Source of the DNA: Pyrenula massariospora | Lineage: Eukaryota; Ascomycota; Eurotiomycetes; Pyrenulales; Pyrenulaceae | Direction: 5' to 3' | Assembly (NCBI GenBank): GCA_021030905.1 | Contig: JAGFMI010000014.1 | Span: 186,001-250,000, forward strand | Length of the DNA: 64,000 nt | Part shown: one piece after another, positions 22,310 to 33,298 of the stretch | Layout: each line of letters begins with the position of its first letter | How positions within the stretch are numbered: the stretch's first letter is position 1 | The notes under the pieces: generated by a model | Seen by the model: only the letters and a program-made list of their open reading frames with translations | What the model was told of the DNA's origin: nothing | Databases searched by the model: none | Position numbers and translations under genes: made by a program

Positions 22310-22351
22310 TTGGCCATTATGGCCGATCTTTTGGTGCGGTGGTCTGCTCGA
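22310..22351 (+). repeat. 42-bp dispersed repeat, copy 1
   Basis: These 42 bases recur in inverted orientation at 42093-42134 with 38 identities; all four differences are transitions. This copy lies about 130 bases upstream of the gag ORF, so it may be part of the retroelement leader. Confidence 0.8.
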
Positions 22352-22479
22352 TAGTTGGCAGCCGGGCATCTCGACCTATTGTAGAGCTCCAACCATCATT
22401 TCTCAGCTCTAGCCAGATCTGATTTGCAAATTGTACAAGAAAACAAGCATACGCCTTTTCCTCCACGTTTTCCTTCATA

Positions 22480-23499
22480 ATGGACTTCCTACAAGCCACT
22501 GCCCCAATCATCCTTAAGACCAAGCTCAATAACAGTTTTGACTGGACACGGTGGTTCCGTGAGCTTAAATACACAGCTCAGGACCTTCAAATATGGGACG
22601 AAATCAAGCCCCACCAACTTAAACCACGCGTGCCACTGCCAGAGCGCGAACCCTACCAACCCAATGAGGCCAATGAACGCGAAAAAATGTCTAAGGAGCT
22701 TAAAGAGCCTAAAGAGCTTAAAGAGACAGATGTATACACCAGGATGGACCACCTAAACCGCGAATATAGCGTAAGATATATTCGCTGGGCTCACGAGTTC
22801 AATCGATATCAAGCTGTGAGCTCTGCAGTCATGGAATCAGTGAACTTTCAGCTGCTCTCTACAGCTAGGCATAAAGCGGAGAGAACAAAGGAAGGCTTCT
22901 CGCTACGTACGCTCATAGAAGCTTTGAGAGAGCTTGTGGCGCCGACCGACCTGCAACAGACAGACACTGTGCGTGCCAACTACAATCACGTGCTCGCGCA
23001 AGCCCAACAAAGCAACGTGAAACCAGAGGCTTGGCTCGCGAGCTGGCAGGATGCCTATCTCGAGGCGCTCGAGTACAATATCCCAGAGATTCGGGGCTCA
23101 ATTGGTATCAAGAGCTTTCTGAATGCCATCCGTACAGAGATCGCCCCCGAATGGGCGAGCAGGGCTCTCGAGGATTACCTACGCGATATTACGCTCAATC
23201 GGTCTCTGTTGTTGCTTGAAGAGTACGCAAGGGTTCTAACAACCTACGTTCACGAGCGCTCCCTGACAGACCCAAGTTCCGGCGTACCTGCGACACTCAA
23301 TAAGCGAGTAGACGAGTGCCCCTGCGGAAGGAAGCATTCCTGGCAGGCTAAAGCCTGCTCGACTTTAAAGCATATTGTTGCTGGTGATAGCAATGGATAC
23401 AGCAAGCATGAAATGGCCCAGGTTGTGGAAGCAATGGAAATCGAGCAGCCCACGCTGCTCGAGGAACTTAGGAACAAGCTACCAGCTAAGCAGTCATAG
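22480..23499 (+). mobile_element. Ty1/copia-type retrotransposon gag remnant
   Basis: An uninterrupted 339-aa ORF with the features of a fungal copia gag: the N-terminal LNNSFDWTRWFRELKYTAQ resembles the W-x2-W-x4 segment of UBN2/gag-polypeptide families, followed by a long helical region (residues 80-270) and a C-terminal Cys/His cluster, CPCGRKHSWQAKAC, like a degenerate zinc knuckle. Gag forms the virus-like particle that packages element RNA. No protease, integrase, reverse transcriptase or RNase H is visible downstream, and I could not identify paired long terminal repeats, so the element is truncated and cannot move by itself. A palindrome array follows immediately. The ORF has no stops, which suggests a fairly recent insertion or a gag-only derivative. 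Confidence 0.75.
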
Positions 23500-23538
23500 T
23501 ACCCAGGCTCGATCTCTGCCTAAAATGGATATCGGCTC

Positions 23539-23741
23539 GCTCGCTGCTTCAAGCGAGCACCCAAAGGCCTGCTCATTGCCCAGTTTGAGCATCTGTATGG
23601 CTTGCTCGGTGCCCAGATCGAGCACGTTGGAGGATTGATCACCCTTCAAGGGTATTTGGCTTGCTCGCTGCCCAGTTCGAGCATATGGCCCGCTCGTTGC
23701 CCAGTTCGAGCTTCCACGGCGCGCTCGTAGCCCAGACGAGC
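23539..23741. repeat. Array of six short imperfect palindromes
   Basis: Six units of 19-20 bases with consensus GCTCGYTGCCCAGTTCGAGC lie at 23539-23558, 23571-23590, 23604-23623, 23663-23682, 23692-23711 and 23723-23741. Each begins with GCTC and ends with GAGC, so each is a short inverted repeat. Spacing is 29-33 bases, with one gap of 59. The array starts 40 bases after the gag stop and has no other copy in the window. Confidence 0.85.
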
Positions 23742-24812
23742 ACAAAAAATGTTTCCCTTTTTTCATTGGTTCTGTATGGCGCTATGTAAAAGCTGCTGGA
23801 CGTACTGCAGGGCGTACAACAGCTGGTGAGTGTGTCAAACAGACGAGGGAGAGCAGGCATTTTGCAGGCCTACTGGCAGGCAAGGCTTACCGAGCAGAGC
23901 ATCAAAATTCATATGCTCGCGGACTCCCGTACGTCCCTTATCCCATTGCAAATGTCGATGGTTTTTCGACTGGTATACCCCGGTCCAAGCCATCCTGATT
24001 TCTTTCTGTGCCAATCCGGCTCAGTGTTAGCAAAAACTGAGGCAGATCATCCCAAAAGCCGTCGACGTTTTTAACAGGAGAAAGGGTGATATTAGATAGG
24101 CGATAATATTAGCTCGCCTTCAGCCTGCTCCACGTCCAACAGTTATCTGTACGTAAACTTACTACGGACACGCCGTAATTTGACCCATCGTGATTCTGTT
24201 CTACGCGAGCTTCGTGGCCTAATTTTGCTCCACGTATCTTTTGGCGTACCATTTCGAGTCTTTGCTTTCGTACCTCCGATCAATAACTTGATCGTATACT
24301 TAATGATAATATTCATTAGGGGCTTGAAAGGGACCTTGAGATTTTCATGGTGCGAGGTACGGATTGAAATAATTGAAGGTGGCAATAAGAGGTATCTGTA
24401 TCGGCCGTATGGACATGTCTAACCTCTTGTGAAAAGTCGCAAGTTGCTCTAAAATGCACCTATCCGAACAAGAAGATGCCTTAAGGCTTGTAAGGGATCG
24501 GTATGTGGGTCACTTTGGCAATTGAGATACGAGCTGATTACATTGAAAGCACTGCTGTGGCGGTGCACAAGAGTTCGGACTCTCATCTAACATCTATGAT
24601 GTCGATCATGAATCTATCTACCATCCAAATTTCCAATTCCGGCGTCCATAGAAATCAACGATTAGACATTAAGCGAGTTCACGCGGATATGATAGGTGAG
24701 GGAATCTCAGACCAAGCGCTAGTTCCACACCATCCGATAGTCAGTATTATGTGGGCTGTACCAGATGCATCGCCGAACATTTTCCCTAGCGCAAGCTTCC
24801 CATGACCTTATC
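23742..24812. other. Intergenic interval
   Basis: No recognisable gene. A plus-strand ORF at 24180-24422 and its opposite-strand partner have no motif. The interval may contain the missing 3' part of the retroelement in decayed form, but I find no reverse transcriptase or integrase motif. Confidence 0.4.
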
Positions 24813-26227
24813 TTACCCATCACTAGAGGCTTGCAATGCTTTCTTTCGGCGCTCTTCCACGTGCTCGACCACTCTCTTGAACTCGTGAAGGATTTCAGCA
24901 AGAGGTTCTTTGAAGAGCCAAAGGCGAAACACCTTCTTGGAATCGCTATCATACCTGACATCTTGCAAGTCCTTGAGCCTGGTCCTCAGTTCATGAAGTT
25001 TGCTGTTGATGTTTTGCTTGATTGCTTCGAGGTTGTACTCTGCTGGCTCTGTCGGGTTTTCAGCAGGGAGGGGATCGTCCGTGATGGAAGATACCTCGCC
25101 TTCTGTTGGTTTTCCAGTAGGCAAGTGATCGTCCGTGACGGAAGATATCTCGCCTTCTGCTGGCTCTGGTGACTTCCCAGTAAAGAATGGATCATCCGTA
25201 CCGGAAAATATTTCGCCTTCGTCCCAACTTTCTTCGCTCTGGGTTTCGATGATATCGTTGACAAGTGTCGTACCACTGGGTCCATCTGCACCACTGTTCA
25301 AGCTAGACAGAGGTGTGTCTTCGTGATGGCTTCCTTGTTCCTGACTATCTCCGATGTTATTGACATCCGTTTCCTCATGCGCTTTAGTCACGTTTTCTCC
25401 TGAGCCTGACTTCCATTTGGTAGGTCTTCTGGTTGGATATAGCTGATACGGCAAAGGTTTGAGCCAGTCGTCATCTTCGAGTTTTCCATCGAGATACGCC
25501 TCTCGAGTCTCCGGTTCTAACCAATCATACCAGTCCCTGTTGACCTTTCCTGCGGAAGGAAATGCACCCCCGTATATGTCTCTCATCACATCAAGACCGG
25601 GCTGTGTGTCCGCCCGCTCAGCAACCCGGTCTTGCTTCAACTTTTTCCGAGGCAGTTTTTCGGTAGAGGGAGGTTTTTTGACACTGACCGCCTTGCGTGA
25701 TGGATATCGTTGTCCTCCGACTAATTTCTCAGAACCAGAAATTGATCGATTGCCAGCTCGAGCCCTGGCTACCAGCTTATCAAACATCATTTTCAAAAGA
25801 TCCGTAACCCCTTGTATCATTCTTTTGGACTCAACTTTTAGCGAACCGCGAAGTATCAGTCGTTAGGGAATGTAACTTACCGCTGTATGATAAGCTCCTG
25901 TACTTCAGAATTTGCTGCTATGAATTCAGCCCTGTAAGATGATTCTGTCCAGCCACGCTTAATGAACAGCATGGGGTAATTGTACTTCTCCCGCACAAAG
26001 TAGTCAGCCACTTTAGCCATTTCGTCCTCATCACCAGAAAGGAAAGACTTTTCGCGTTTGATGCTGTCCTCGGTTCCATCTACTTCATAGCTTCTCTTAA
26101 CATGCTCGAAGAAAGGGCTCCGACCATCCCATTGCACATGCAAATTTGCGATGTGGCCTTCGAAATCTTCAAAACGAAGCTGAACCTTTCGGCGCCGCGA
26201 AATATGCAGAATATCTTCAGACGCCAT
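24813..26227 (-). CDS. Family 1 member H, unknown function
   Basis: Exon 1 runs 26227-25881 (start MASEDILHISRRRK) and ends after two codon bases; an intron 25880-25822 follows. The next segment starts at 25821 with the micro-exon peptide MIQGVTDLLKMMFDKL. A 45-base intron (25772-25728, GTAGCC...GAG) may follow, but it is a multiple of three and free of stops, so it may be retained; the protein is 451 or 436 aa. The exon 1 core, ADYFVREKYNYPMLFIKRGW, matches the family motif with a two-residue insertion and Phe for the first Trp. The tail is acidic and Ser-rich, contains about three copies of a 19-21 residue repeat (EGEISSVTDDHLPTGKP type) and ends in a charged coiled coil. A KKPPSTEKLPRKKLKQD patch could be a nuclear signal. 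The start follows the position of ATG in members E and F; an upstream ATG at 26269 is possible. Confidence 0.7.
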
Positions 26228-28974
26228 TTTGTCAAGTGTAGGCGGAGCGTGGGAGCGGAGACGATACATGATGGCGGTCAGGTACTCAAGGCAACGTTGA
26301 ATCGACAGATGTTTAACAAGTAGTAATGGAAAGAGTGCCACATTGACATTTTCGCAGGATTACATTTATCTAGTGATACTAGTGATGTGGGTGATGAGCA
26401 GAATGTCTAGCGCCAATACGGATTTCGGAGGCGATGGCTGTGAACACCCCACAATCACTCACATGTGAAATAAGTGAACAAATTTGGCTCCTCCACTCGT
26501 CATGGGCAGCCCTCTTAGCAGGCTAGCTCGTATAGCCGAAGGACGCGGACAGCTTCTCGCCGGTGCTCACCATTTGCCGAGGATTGTTTCTAGAACTTCA
26601 CTAGGACGCGTCCTGAACATAGTGTAGCTCTGAAACAAGTCTCGCACTCTAAACAAATGCGCAGATCCAGCATGGGATCATCTGTCCTGATCCAACCACT
26701 CCAGTATTTAGATGGACTTGGCGATCTTGCGATCATAGAGCATTGAAGGGACTTCGATTTGAGTAGATGTTCACAATCTTCCCACAGTCGGAAACACTGG
26801 CAAACATGACCTTACCTAGGAAGCACCGCACGCCCGATGGTCTCTTGACCAGATGTTTTGCTGTCACAAGAAGACATCGAAGCTCTTTCCGACCAGTTCT
26901 CGACCCAAAAGATGTCTACGTTAAGGCCGGAACAGTGATGATAGTAGATTTTCTGACAATGGGCTCCAAGTCTCCATCACAGTGTAGATATCCATTTGGA
27001 GGTCGTCGGCTGTCACAGTCGGCTACATTATCTCACTGAGAATGAAGGAGTAGATCCAGTCTGCTTAGCATGGAACTGCAGCTTGGTGCGGAAGAAGATT
27101 TCGGGGGGTCTCGCGCTCAGTGCATCCGGAACATAGCTCTACCACGATTTCTCATATCGTGATAACATGTTTAGCAGGCCTTAGCATGTCATGCTTTGAT
27201 GTGTCGCAACCTTTGGGATGACACTTGGTAGGTGTCTCCCAGTGGGACGTTTTTTGGCGCTAAAGATAGCGCCAAGAGCTCCGCAGTACTACCGTGCGAG
27301 GGGTAACGGTCTTCTTCGAAGTCTTCGCAGTCATAGTGAGTCGAGAAGCCAATTATGCCATCGTCCTGTAGTCAGTGAGAAATAGGTAGGAAGGTAAATC
27401 TCCGGCCAAGTCTTGGTCGATGCGCGTTGGAGAACTGGGGTACTGGGGCGTCTATTCTCAAAGTAGACAAGCGTAACAAGCAGCCAAGCAGCCTCGGGAT
27501 ACTTGCCTTGTTCAGATATCTCTATCTTCCTTTGTTCTCAGTTGAAGGTGAAGCCGGGATGGACACGTTCTGCCGCCGAACCTCTTTGGCAGTGAAAGTC
27601 CCCGCTAGAAGTCGAAAGCGAGCTCTATTTGTAAGCGTTGGGTCTCTGATGCGATAAAGAGAAGCACACAAAATTTGTCGCTCCGTCAATAACTTTTCCC
27701 AACTGTGGAACAAATGGTTATTGCTATTGAACTGATCGTCGTGGTCAAACAAAGAAAAATTTTATTAAACGATTGAGATGGGGCTTGAACTGCTGCTACA
27801 TCCGCAGATGACCCTACTTCCCGAGCAGTTCCAAATCAGAGCAGCAAAAATGCAAAACTCTTAACGGCGGATCCCCCATCCAGTTAAGAGCCCCACCACA
27901 ACTTCCCGCAAGCGGTCAGTCAGATGTAGGCAAGACCCAGATATCTGGATCAAGCCGTACACCGGCGACGAAGTATTCGCAGTGCCATGAATGCCAACAA
28001 TTCATAGTGAGAGGTGGATGTTGAATCCGGTGCGGCTTCGCCTCGCACCAACTAAAGTTCCCAACTACACTATGTTGCCCACACCCGTGAGCTTCACTTG
28101 AGCACTATATATTCCTCACAAAAATTGGATTCACGATCCCGCAACGGCACTAGATGCCTTAAAATCGCAGCCGATCGGCACAAAGGCGCAAGGTTCTTAT
28201 TTCCACGAAACACTTTACGTCTGGCACTTCAGTCTCTGAGGAATGTTGATACCGCAGCTTGGACAACTACTATGATTTGCCCGTATAGCTAGAATTTCTT
28301 GTTCCCCAAAATACCTCATCCGTAGAGTCCGCAACTTCACTTGCTCAGATTGCGCATTTCGACACTCCTTCGTTACTCGTTTTTAGCACATTTGTGTGGC
28401 TAGTTCAATTTCCGCCCATGATGCTGTACTACGCAATGTACGAACACTGATGGTCCCATGTCAAAGATGCTAAGATGGTAGCAGATGCGTTCATCTTTCG
28501 GCAGGCACGCTGCGCAAGAGAAGATGCTTTTTCATGATCGCAGAGCTTCGGCTCCAATTGTAGAAGTTTTTGATCTTGTCTTTCGCATGGCAATGGAGCA
28601 GGTGCCGTTCTTACTCAGTGACACGTCACACATGGTGAACCCACATACAGACAATGTCATAACAGTTTTTGGTGGTCCCCCGCACAATCTACACAACACT
28701 TTTCTCTTGTATCAAAAAGCTTTTATTGCATCTCTGCATCGAGCATATCAGTTCACCCGACCATGAAGTCGCGATGAAGATGACCGCTAGCAAAATATAT
28801 CTTGCGCGGCGAGAGAAGTTCGGCGGAATGTCATAGCGTCAAGCACTAAAGCTGCAGGACATGCTTGTCAGGATTCTCGACCAGGAATGGACAAGGTGCA
28901 GGTTCGCGAAAAGAAGCACCACAGATTCTATGGCTTGGTAATCAGATACATCTGAAACACATAGACTCAAAGTA
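26228..28974. other. Gene-poor interval
   Basis: No supported gene. ATG-initiated ORFs at 26767-27039 (90 aa) and 28485-28766 (93 aa) have no recognisable motifs. A perfect 9-bp inverted repeat with a four-base loop lies at 27254-27275. The upstream exon of relic L may be hidden at 28800-28975 but is not readable. Confidence 0.35.
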
Positions 28975-29478
28975 GTCGAGGCTGGTCATTGAAGTGTGGA
29001 CTAAGGAGCGATGATGCCAGCTTGAATGAGTCGGAAGGTGGGTTCGTGAGACGATATCATGACCTGGTCTGGGTTGGAGATCAATCGATTGCGTACGAGT
29101 TCAGTAACGCTTACCAAAAGCCATCTATGAGGCGTGAAATGGAAGAGTCGTGAGTTCGCCCGTAATTCATTCTTCATTGCAACCTATCCCTCTAATTCTT
29201 TAGGCGAGCTTCACGTTGTTGGGGAATCTAGTGAAGACGATGCGTAAGATTGGTCCTGCGGCGTTTGACGTCGTTCTAGAATCCTGCACCACGATGAAAC
29301 ACGCCGCAACACGCCGCAACAGGAAGATTACAGCTATTGGCGACAAAGAATCCAATCCAACAGGAAATGAAACCCTAGCAATGTGTCTGGCTTGTCCACA
29401 GCCCACAGCGTACACAACAAACATCCGTGACACGGTTAGACACCCTGCAAAGACACTTTCGCAACAGACAATAGAGTG
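28975..29478 (+). pseudogene. Family 1 relic L
   Basis: One plus-strand frame upstream of a GTGAGT at about 29151 reads GGFVRRYHDLVWVGDQ, which aligns without gaps with YVHRYDKIVWGKKDW of member D and ends, like all members, after two bases of a codon. The downstream segment reads SFTLLGNLVKTMRKIG, matching the micro-exon helix. The two segments connect in frame only if an unusual GAG acceptor at about 29211-29213 is used instead of the TAG five bases earlier. An N-terminal half with the family start is not visible. The open frame continues to 29478 without the usual tail features. I read it as a decayed copy. Confidence 0.45.
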
Positions 29479-30516
29479 ATCAAAGCCGCAGCGGCTAGGA
29501 TCATGCTCCTAAGTCCAACACCTTTCTCAAAAAGAGACGAAGCTACTGAAAACGTCCCCAGTGTCGCTGGCTCTTTCGCGAAACTCAGCCAATGGAATGA
29601 CCGCTGGCAAAGTAGCAACAAAACAATGTCGTCGCTAGCTCTTGTATTGAGCCCCAGTGAAATCACGTTGTTAGACAGCAGCGTGGCCGATATCTGACAT
29701 GCCCCACCTAGCGTGACAGATTGTATGATATGGTGTCCCTAATCAGACTTCAAATAGCGAGATTCTTCTGAGGACCCCCAAAACGGAAAGGTTCTAGGGA
29801 TCCGACTCTGCCCTTCCGCTAATTGTTAAGTATCAATTGTTACTATTAGCAAGCTAGACGTTAAGAAAATATGCAAAATGAGAGAGTGTAGGATAAGGCT
29901 CTGGAGCATACTTGAGAAATGAAGTCGTCTGTAACATATAGCGACTTCGGGGATTTTATGGAAAGAACTACCTCCAAGCTCAAATAAGTCGTCAGTTCCA
30001 GATCGAATGGATGAAGGCAAAATCTACGGGAAGCCGCTGCCTTTTAGACTTTGGCTACAATTACGGTGCTAGGACGAACAGATGCTGTATTACATCATAA
30101 ATTCAATAGACTGGCACATTCATAGCACTGGTGAGTCCGGAATTGAAGTTTCTGCCGAACTTTGCGCTGTCGCGTCACGTGAAGGTGTGTTGCTCGTTAT
30201 TGCTTGATTCGAAGACTAGGACTAGAGTACAACAACGGCGAAAGTAGACATTATGACAAAGAGAGAATTAGCAACTTCCATCTTCGGCGGCGCGACCACG
30301 AGATAACCCTATTTCAACAGCTTGTCACTGAGGTGTAGATCCCATAAGCGTATGTATGTAAACTCAACCATTTGCGTGTCGACTGCTGTCTCATCAACGG
30401 CTACTGTCAGGTTTATTGTCACAGCGACCTCTGTGTGATTCACGCAAACGAATCGATGATATGTATACGTCTTAATGGTTCCCAGTGTCTCAGTTCATGC
30501 ACGGGAGTTTTGCACC
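29479..30516. other. Intergenic interval
   Basis: No supported gene. The ORF at 29476-29697 has a GC-normal composition but no ATG-based model or motif. Confidence 0.4.
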
Positions 30517-31697
30517 TCAGGTAACTTTGTCTTCTTCAAAGTCTCGCTTGCGCTTCACATCCTTCTTCCCAATTTCCGGCGCGGAAGCGCTCGACTGATC
30601 CGTGTCTTTGGCGTCAATAGTCTCAACAGGATCGTCAAATTGCACAGAGTCAGAATCATCATAAGAGCCACTACTCTCTTCAAGTGATGCCCGACAGCGT
30701 TGACAGAAACCTTCCATGCGTTTGTTCCAGCTCTCGTCGCCCCGGAAGATGCGTAACCACCTCTCATAATCTTGACCATAATCCTCCCGCGAGTAAAGGC
30801 CAAGCCACTTTCTCATCATCGACACATGGAAACTACGTCCTGCAGCGTCGCGCTCCTGGCCGACTACCAACTTGCCCCTCGTCATATGTCCAAAACACCT
30901 TGAGAGGTTTATTGGATCCATAGTGCTCGGTGCGCCGTCGAGCTCAACCAAGGCCTCGTAGTAGATTTCCGATAGGTAGTATTTTGTTTCTCCTTCAACC
31001 CCGTTCTCATTTCTGTGTGAAAGGCGTCTGTACTCCTCGTCGCTACGGCATTTTTCGGCTTCACGGCGAAAGAAATCTCTATAGTAGTTCGAGCCACCAT
31101 GTTTGACGAGGGCGCGGTCCAAATGTAGGCAGAGGCTATTCATCAAGTCCTGCATGGGAAACCCGATGGCATGGTTGCCATCAGGTGAATTTTCGGAAAA
31201 CGCAAACTCGTCGTGTGTCATCTGAGCGTACACAAGGACTCGATACATCTCATCCATGCAGGAAGAACAATCCAGAACCTGAGAGAAATTGTCAGCTTCT
31301 CAGATTTCGAAAAATACAAAGCAATCTAATGCAAGCTAATAGCTGCTAGTACCTTCGCCGACATATCGAGCATCTCCGCTTTCTCTTCTTCAGGCTTCAA
31401 CTCTTCCATAATGAGAGCTGCCGAATCATCGAACCGCTGAGCCTTTTCCAAAAGTTTGCCGGCTTTGCTAGGACGCCATTCGGCTTCGCCCAACAAGTCG
31501 TTGGCTTCTTCGCGAAAGTTTGTCGCATGATGGTCCATTGAAAAGGCATTTCGCATCTGATCTCGCACGAAAGCCAGCTGTGCGTTAGCGTCGACGCGAA
31601 CACGCAAGATTCCTTCAGGATAGTGCGGCCGGGGTCTTGGAGCCGACAAGTGCGACATGATGGGCGAGGATGAGGACTGGAAGTCTTGTGTTGTCAT
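30517..31697 (-). CDS. Family 2 gene I, C-x-x-C-M protein of unknown function
   Basis: Exon 1 is 31697-31353 and exon 2 is 31278-30517 (intron 74 bases, phase 0), giving 368 aa. Residues 75-115 form an Ala/Glu/Lys-rich helix (EANDLLGEAEW..., LLEKAQRFDDSAALIMEE). The intron is followed immediately by VLDCSSCMDEMYR, a C-x-x-C-M motif. A middle region of about 170 residues (LDRALVKHGGSNYYRDFFRREAEKC, then MRKWLGLYSREDYGQDYERW) looks folded and alpha-helical. The final 70 residues are acidic with a basic KKDVKRKR patch. A close relative with the same intron position and the same start context (MT...IMS) lies at 42797 as pseudogene J, and a weaker relic K at 48770. The shared intron and motif show a real gene family. 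A single C-x-x-C could bind metal or be redox-active, but nothing else supports either. Start chosen by agreement with J; an internal ATG at 31658 is possible. Confidence 0.75.
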
Positions 31698-32350
31698 AGT
31701 ATGAATCACAGACAATGAGACAAAAGCCAAAGAGGTCAATCGTCTGAGGATGGATGACTTCGAAGGATGGCAAAGACGACGAAGAAAAGGATAGATGATG
31801 GCTTGAATTTATGGCGACCGGTGTCGATAGCTGGAAGCTTTGAGGTGAAGGAGCCCCTTTCACCAGCCGGTGAAGCAAGGTGAAAACTCTTTCCGCCTTT
31901 GTCGCCAAATCGAAGAACACCCCTCCTAACATGCTTAAACCGGCTCTTCGCCATTGTCTCGAATCCGGATTTCCAGTAACGCCAGTACCTACGCCTTAGT
32001 GATCTGTAATGGGGCTTAACATTTACAGAATGAAGCGCAAAGTCACAGGCTTTCCTCCTACTCTTGGCTTCATTATTAGGCCGCAAGCTCATTCAAAGAA
32101 GAAAGCCAATATCACCATCACCTACCGATGTTGTAGGCTAGTACTGCGATGGCTGGTCACCGGTACAGCCTTTCGGGCCTCTCATAAACATACCTTCTAC
32201 CTTGCGAAGCTTTTTCCGCTTTTATTACCGACAACCAGAACGCTGCACGCCTCATACCAGAGCAACGAACCAGGACCCGGGCCCGACTCCAGGCCAGTAA
32301 GTAGACCCAACGAGCTTCACTAAGCAAGCACGAGGCCCTTCCTATAACGC
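31698..32350. promoter_or_regulatory. Divergent promoter region
   Basis: A 653-base interval between the minus-strand family 2 gene I and the plus-strand RVxF protein gene. Short ORFs occur on both strands without support. It must hold both start regions; no specific site can be named. Confidence 0.35.
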
Positions 32351-33298
32351 ATGTCATCACTGCCACTCAAGTCAGCCCTCAGGCGCACGCGTGATGTATC
32401 TCCCACGGGACGAGGCACGATTCCACAAGTCAACAAATCCCAGCGCAGAGTAAGATTTGCTGATGAAGACAGCAGGATGTCCTTGGTCCCAGAAAACAGC
32501 ATTGACAGCGGTGACGGCAGAGAAAGCAGCGACAATGATACTGCCAAGACTTCTGTGGGAACCCTGGGAGAGGGTGTGAGAACCATGAGAAGGGCCGACT
32601 TTGAGGTTGTCTCAAAACGCCTGGCAGATTTAGTACAAGAGCGGCGCATTATCATGGCATCATATGAGCAATGGGCTCGTGGCCGCGTCACTGAGTGCAG
32701 ACAGATTCTGATTGACAGTGGCTTGCTGCGTCAAGGTGTATTCGATGGCTACGAAGCCAACCATCTTGGGAAATGGCTCGAGGCCCGTCGGAACAGACTT
32801 GAAAAGGAGATTCAAGCGGAATATCAAGATCCACAGAAACACTGCGAGTCCAAAGAGAGTGGCCACGTTGGGAACGGGTCACTCCAAGTGCGGCCGGAGT
32901 TTCAGGCATTGAAAAAAACATTGGAGGATTCGAGGAAGACTGTTGAAGAGCTGGCAACCATAAATCGAAATCGTATAAGGAGAAAGGAGCACGCACACAA
33001 GGAAGCTCAGACGAACACCAATGCCGGTGAGCATGGGGACATCAGATTGAAACTCCGCATACCAGAAGAATTTAGGAAGGACAGTGGCCACAAGCAACAG
33101 CACGGCGACAACGCTACTCTAGCTGCCCGACAAGACGGAGCAAATGGGAAAGGAATACGACAAAACGTTAGCACAAGTCGGTTCTCGCCCGAGCGACCCG
33201 ACTCTCATACTTTGAGCAGAGCACGATCTACTTCACCTCGCCGAGATTCGGAATCTAATGCTCCCTATGGATTTCGTCATCTGCGCCGCTATGGGTAG
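32351..33298 (+). CDS. Hypothetical coiled-coil protein with RVxF motif
   Basis: A single-exon ORF of 315 aa. The N-terminus has KSALRRTR and, at residues 32-38, RRVRFAD, which matches the RVxF docking motif that binds protein phosphatase 1. Residues 80-240 are rich in Arg, Glu and Lys and probably form long helices (KRLADLVQERRIIMASYEQW, then a Lys/Glu-rich region up to ATINRNRIRRKE). The C-terminus is Ser/Arg/Pro-rich (SRARSTSPRRDSES), like SR-type phosphorylated tails. A PP1-regulatory or nuclear role is an inference from short motifs that also occur by chance. No family recognised. The frame is clean and the ATG is the first in frame. Confidence 0.65.
   Translation: MSSLPLKSALRRTRDVSPTGRGTIPQVNKSQRRVRFADEDSRMSLVPENSIDSGDGRESSDNDTAKTSVGTLGEGVRTMRRADFEVVSKRLADLVQERRIIMASYEQWARGRVTECRQILIDSGLLRQGVFDGYEANHLGKWLEARRNRLEKEIQAEYQDPQKHCESKESGHVGNGSLQVRPEFQALKKTLEDSRKTVEELATINRNRIRRKEHAHKEAQTNTNAGEHGDIRLKLRIPEEFRKDSGHKQQHGDNATLAARQDGANGKGIRQNVSTSRFSPERPDSHTLSRARSTSPRRDSESNAPYGFRHLRRYG

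Noticed and set aside
23539-23741. CRISPR-like array
   Set aside because: Units are imperfect and palindromic, spacers are about 10 bases and similar to each other, and the genome is eukaryotic.
22260-24420. Complete LTR retrotransposon around gag
   Set aside because: No paired long terminal repeats, protease, integrase, reverse transcriptase or RNase H motifs found; only gag is supported.
26767-27039. Possible cytochrome P450 fragment (YVKAGTVMIVDF)
   Set aside because: No heme-binding FxxGxxxCxG or ExxR motif nearby; the resemblance is too short.
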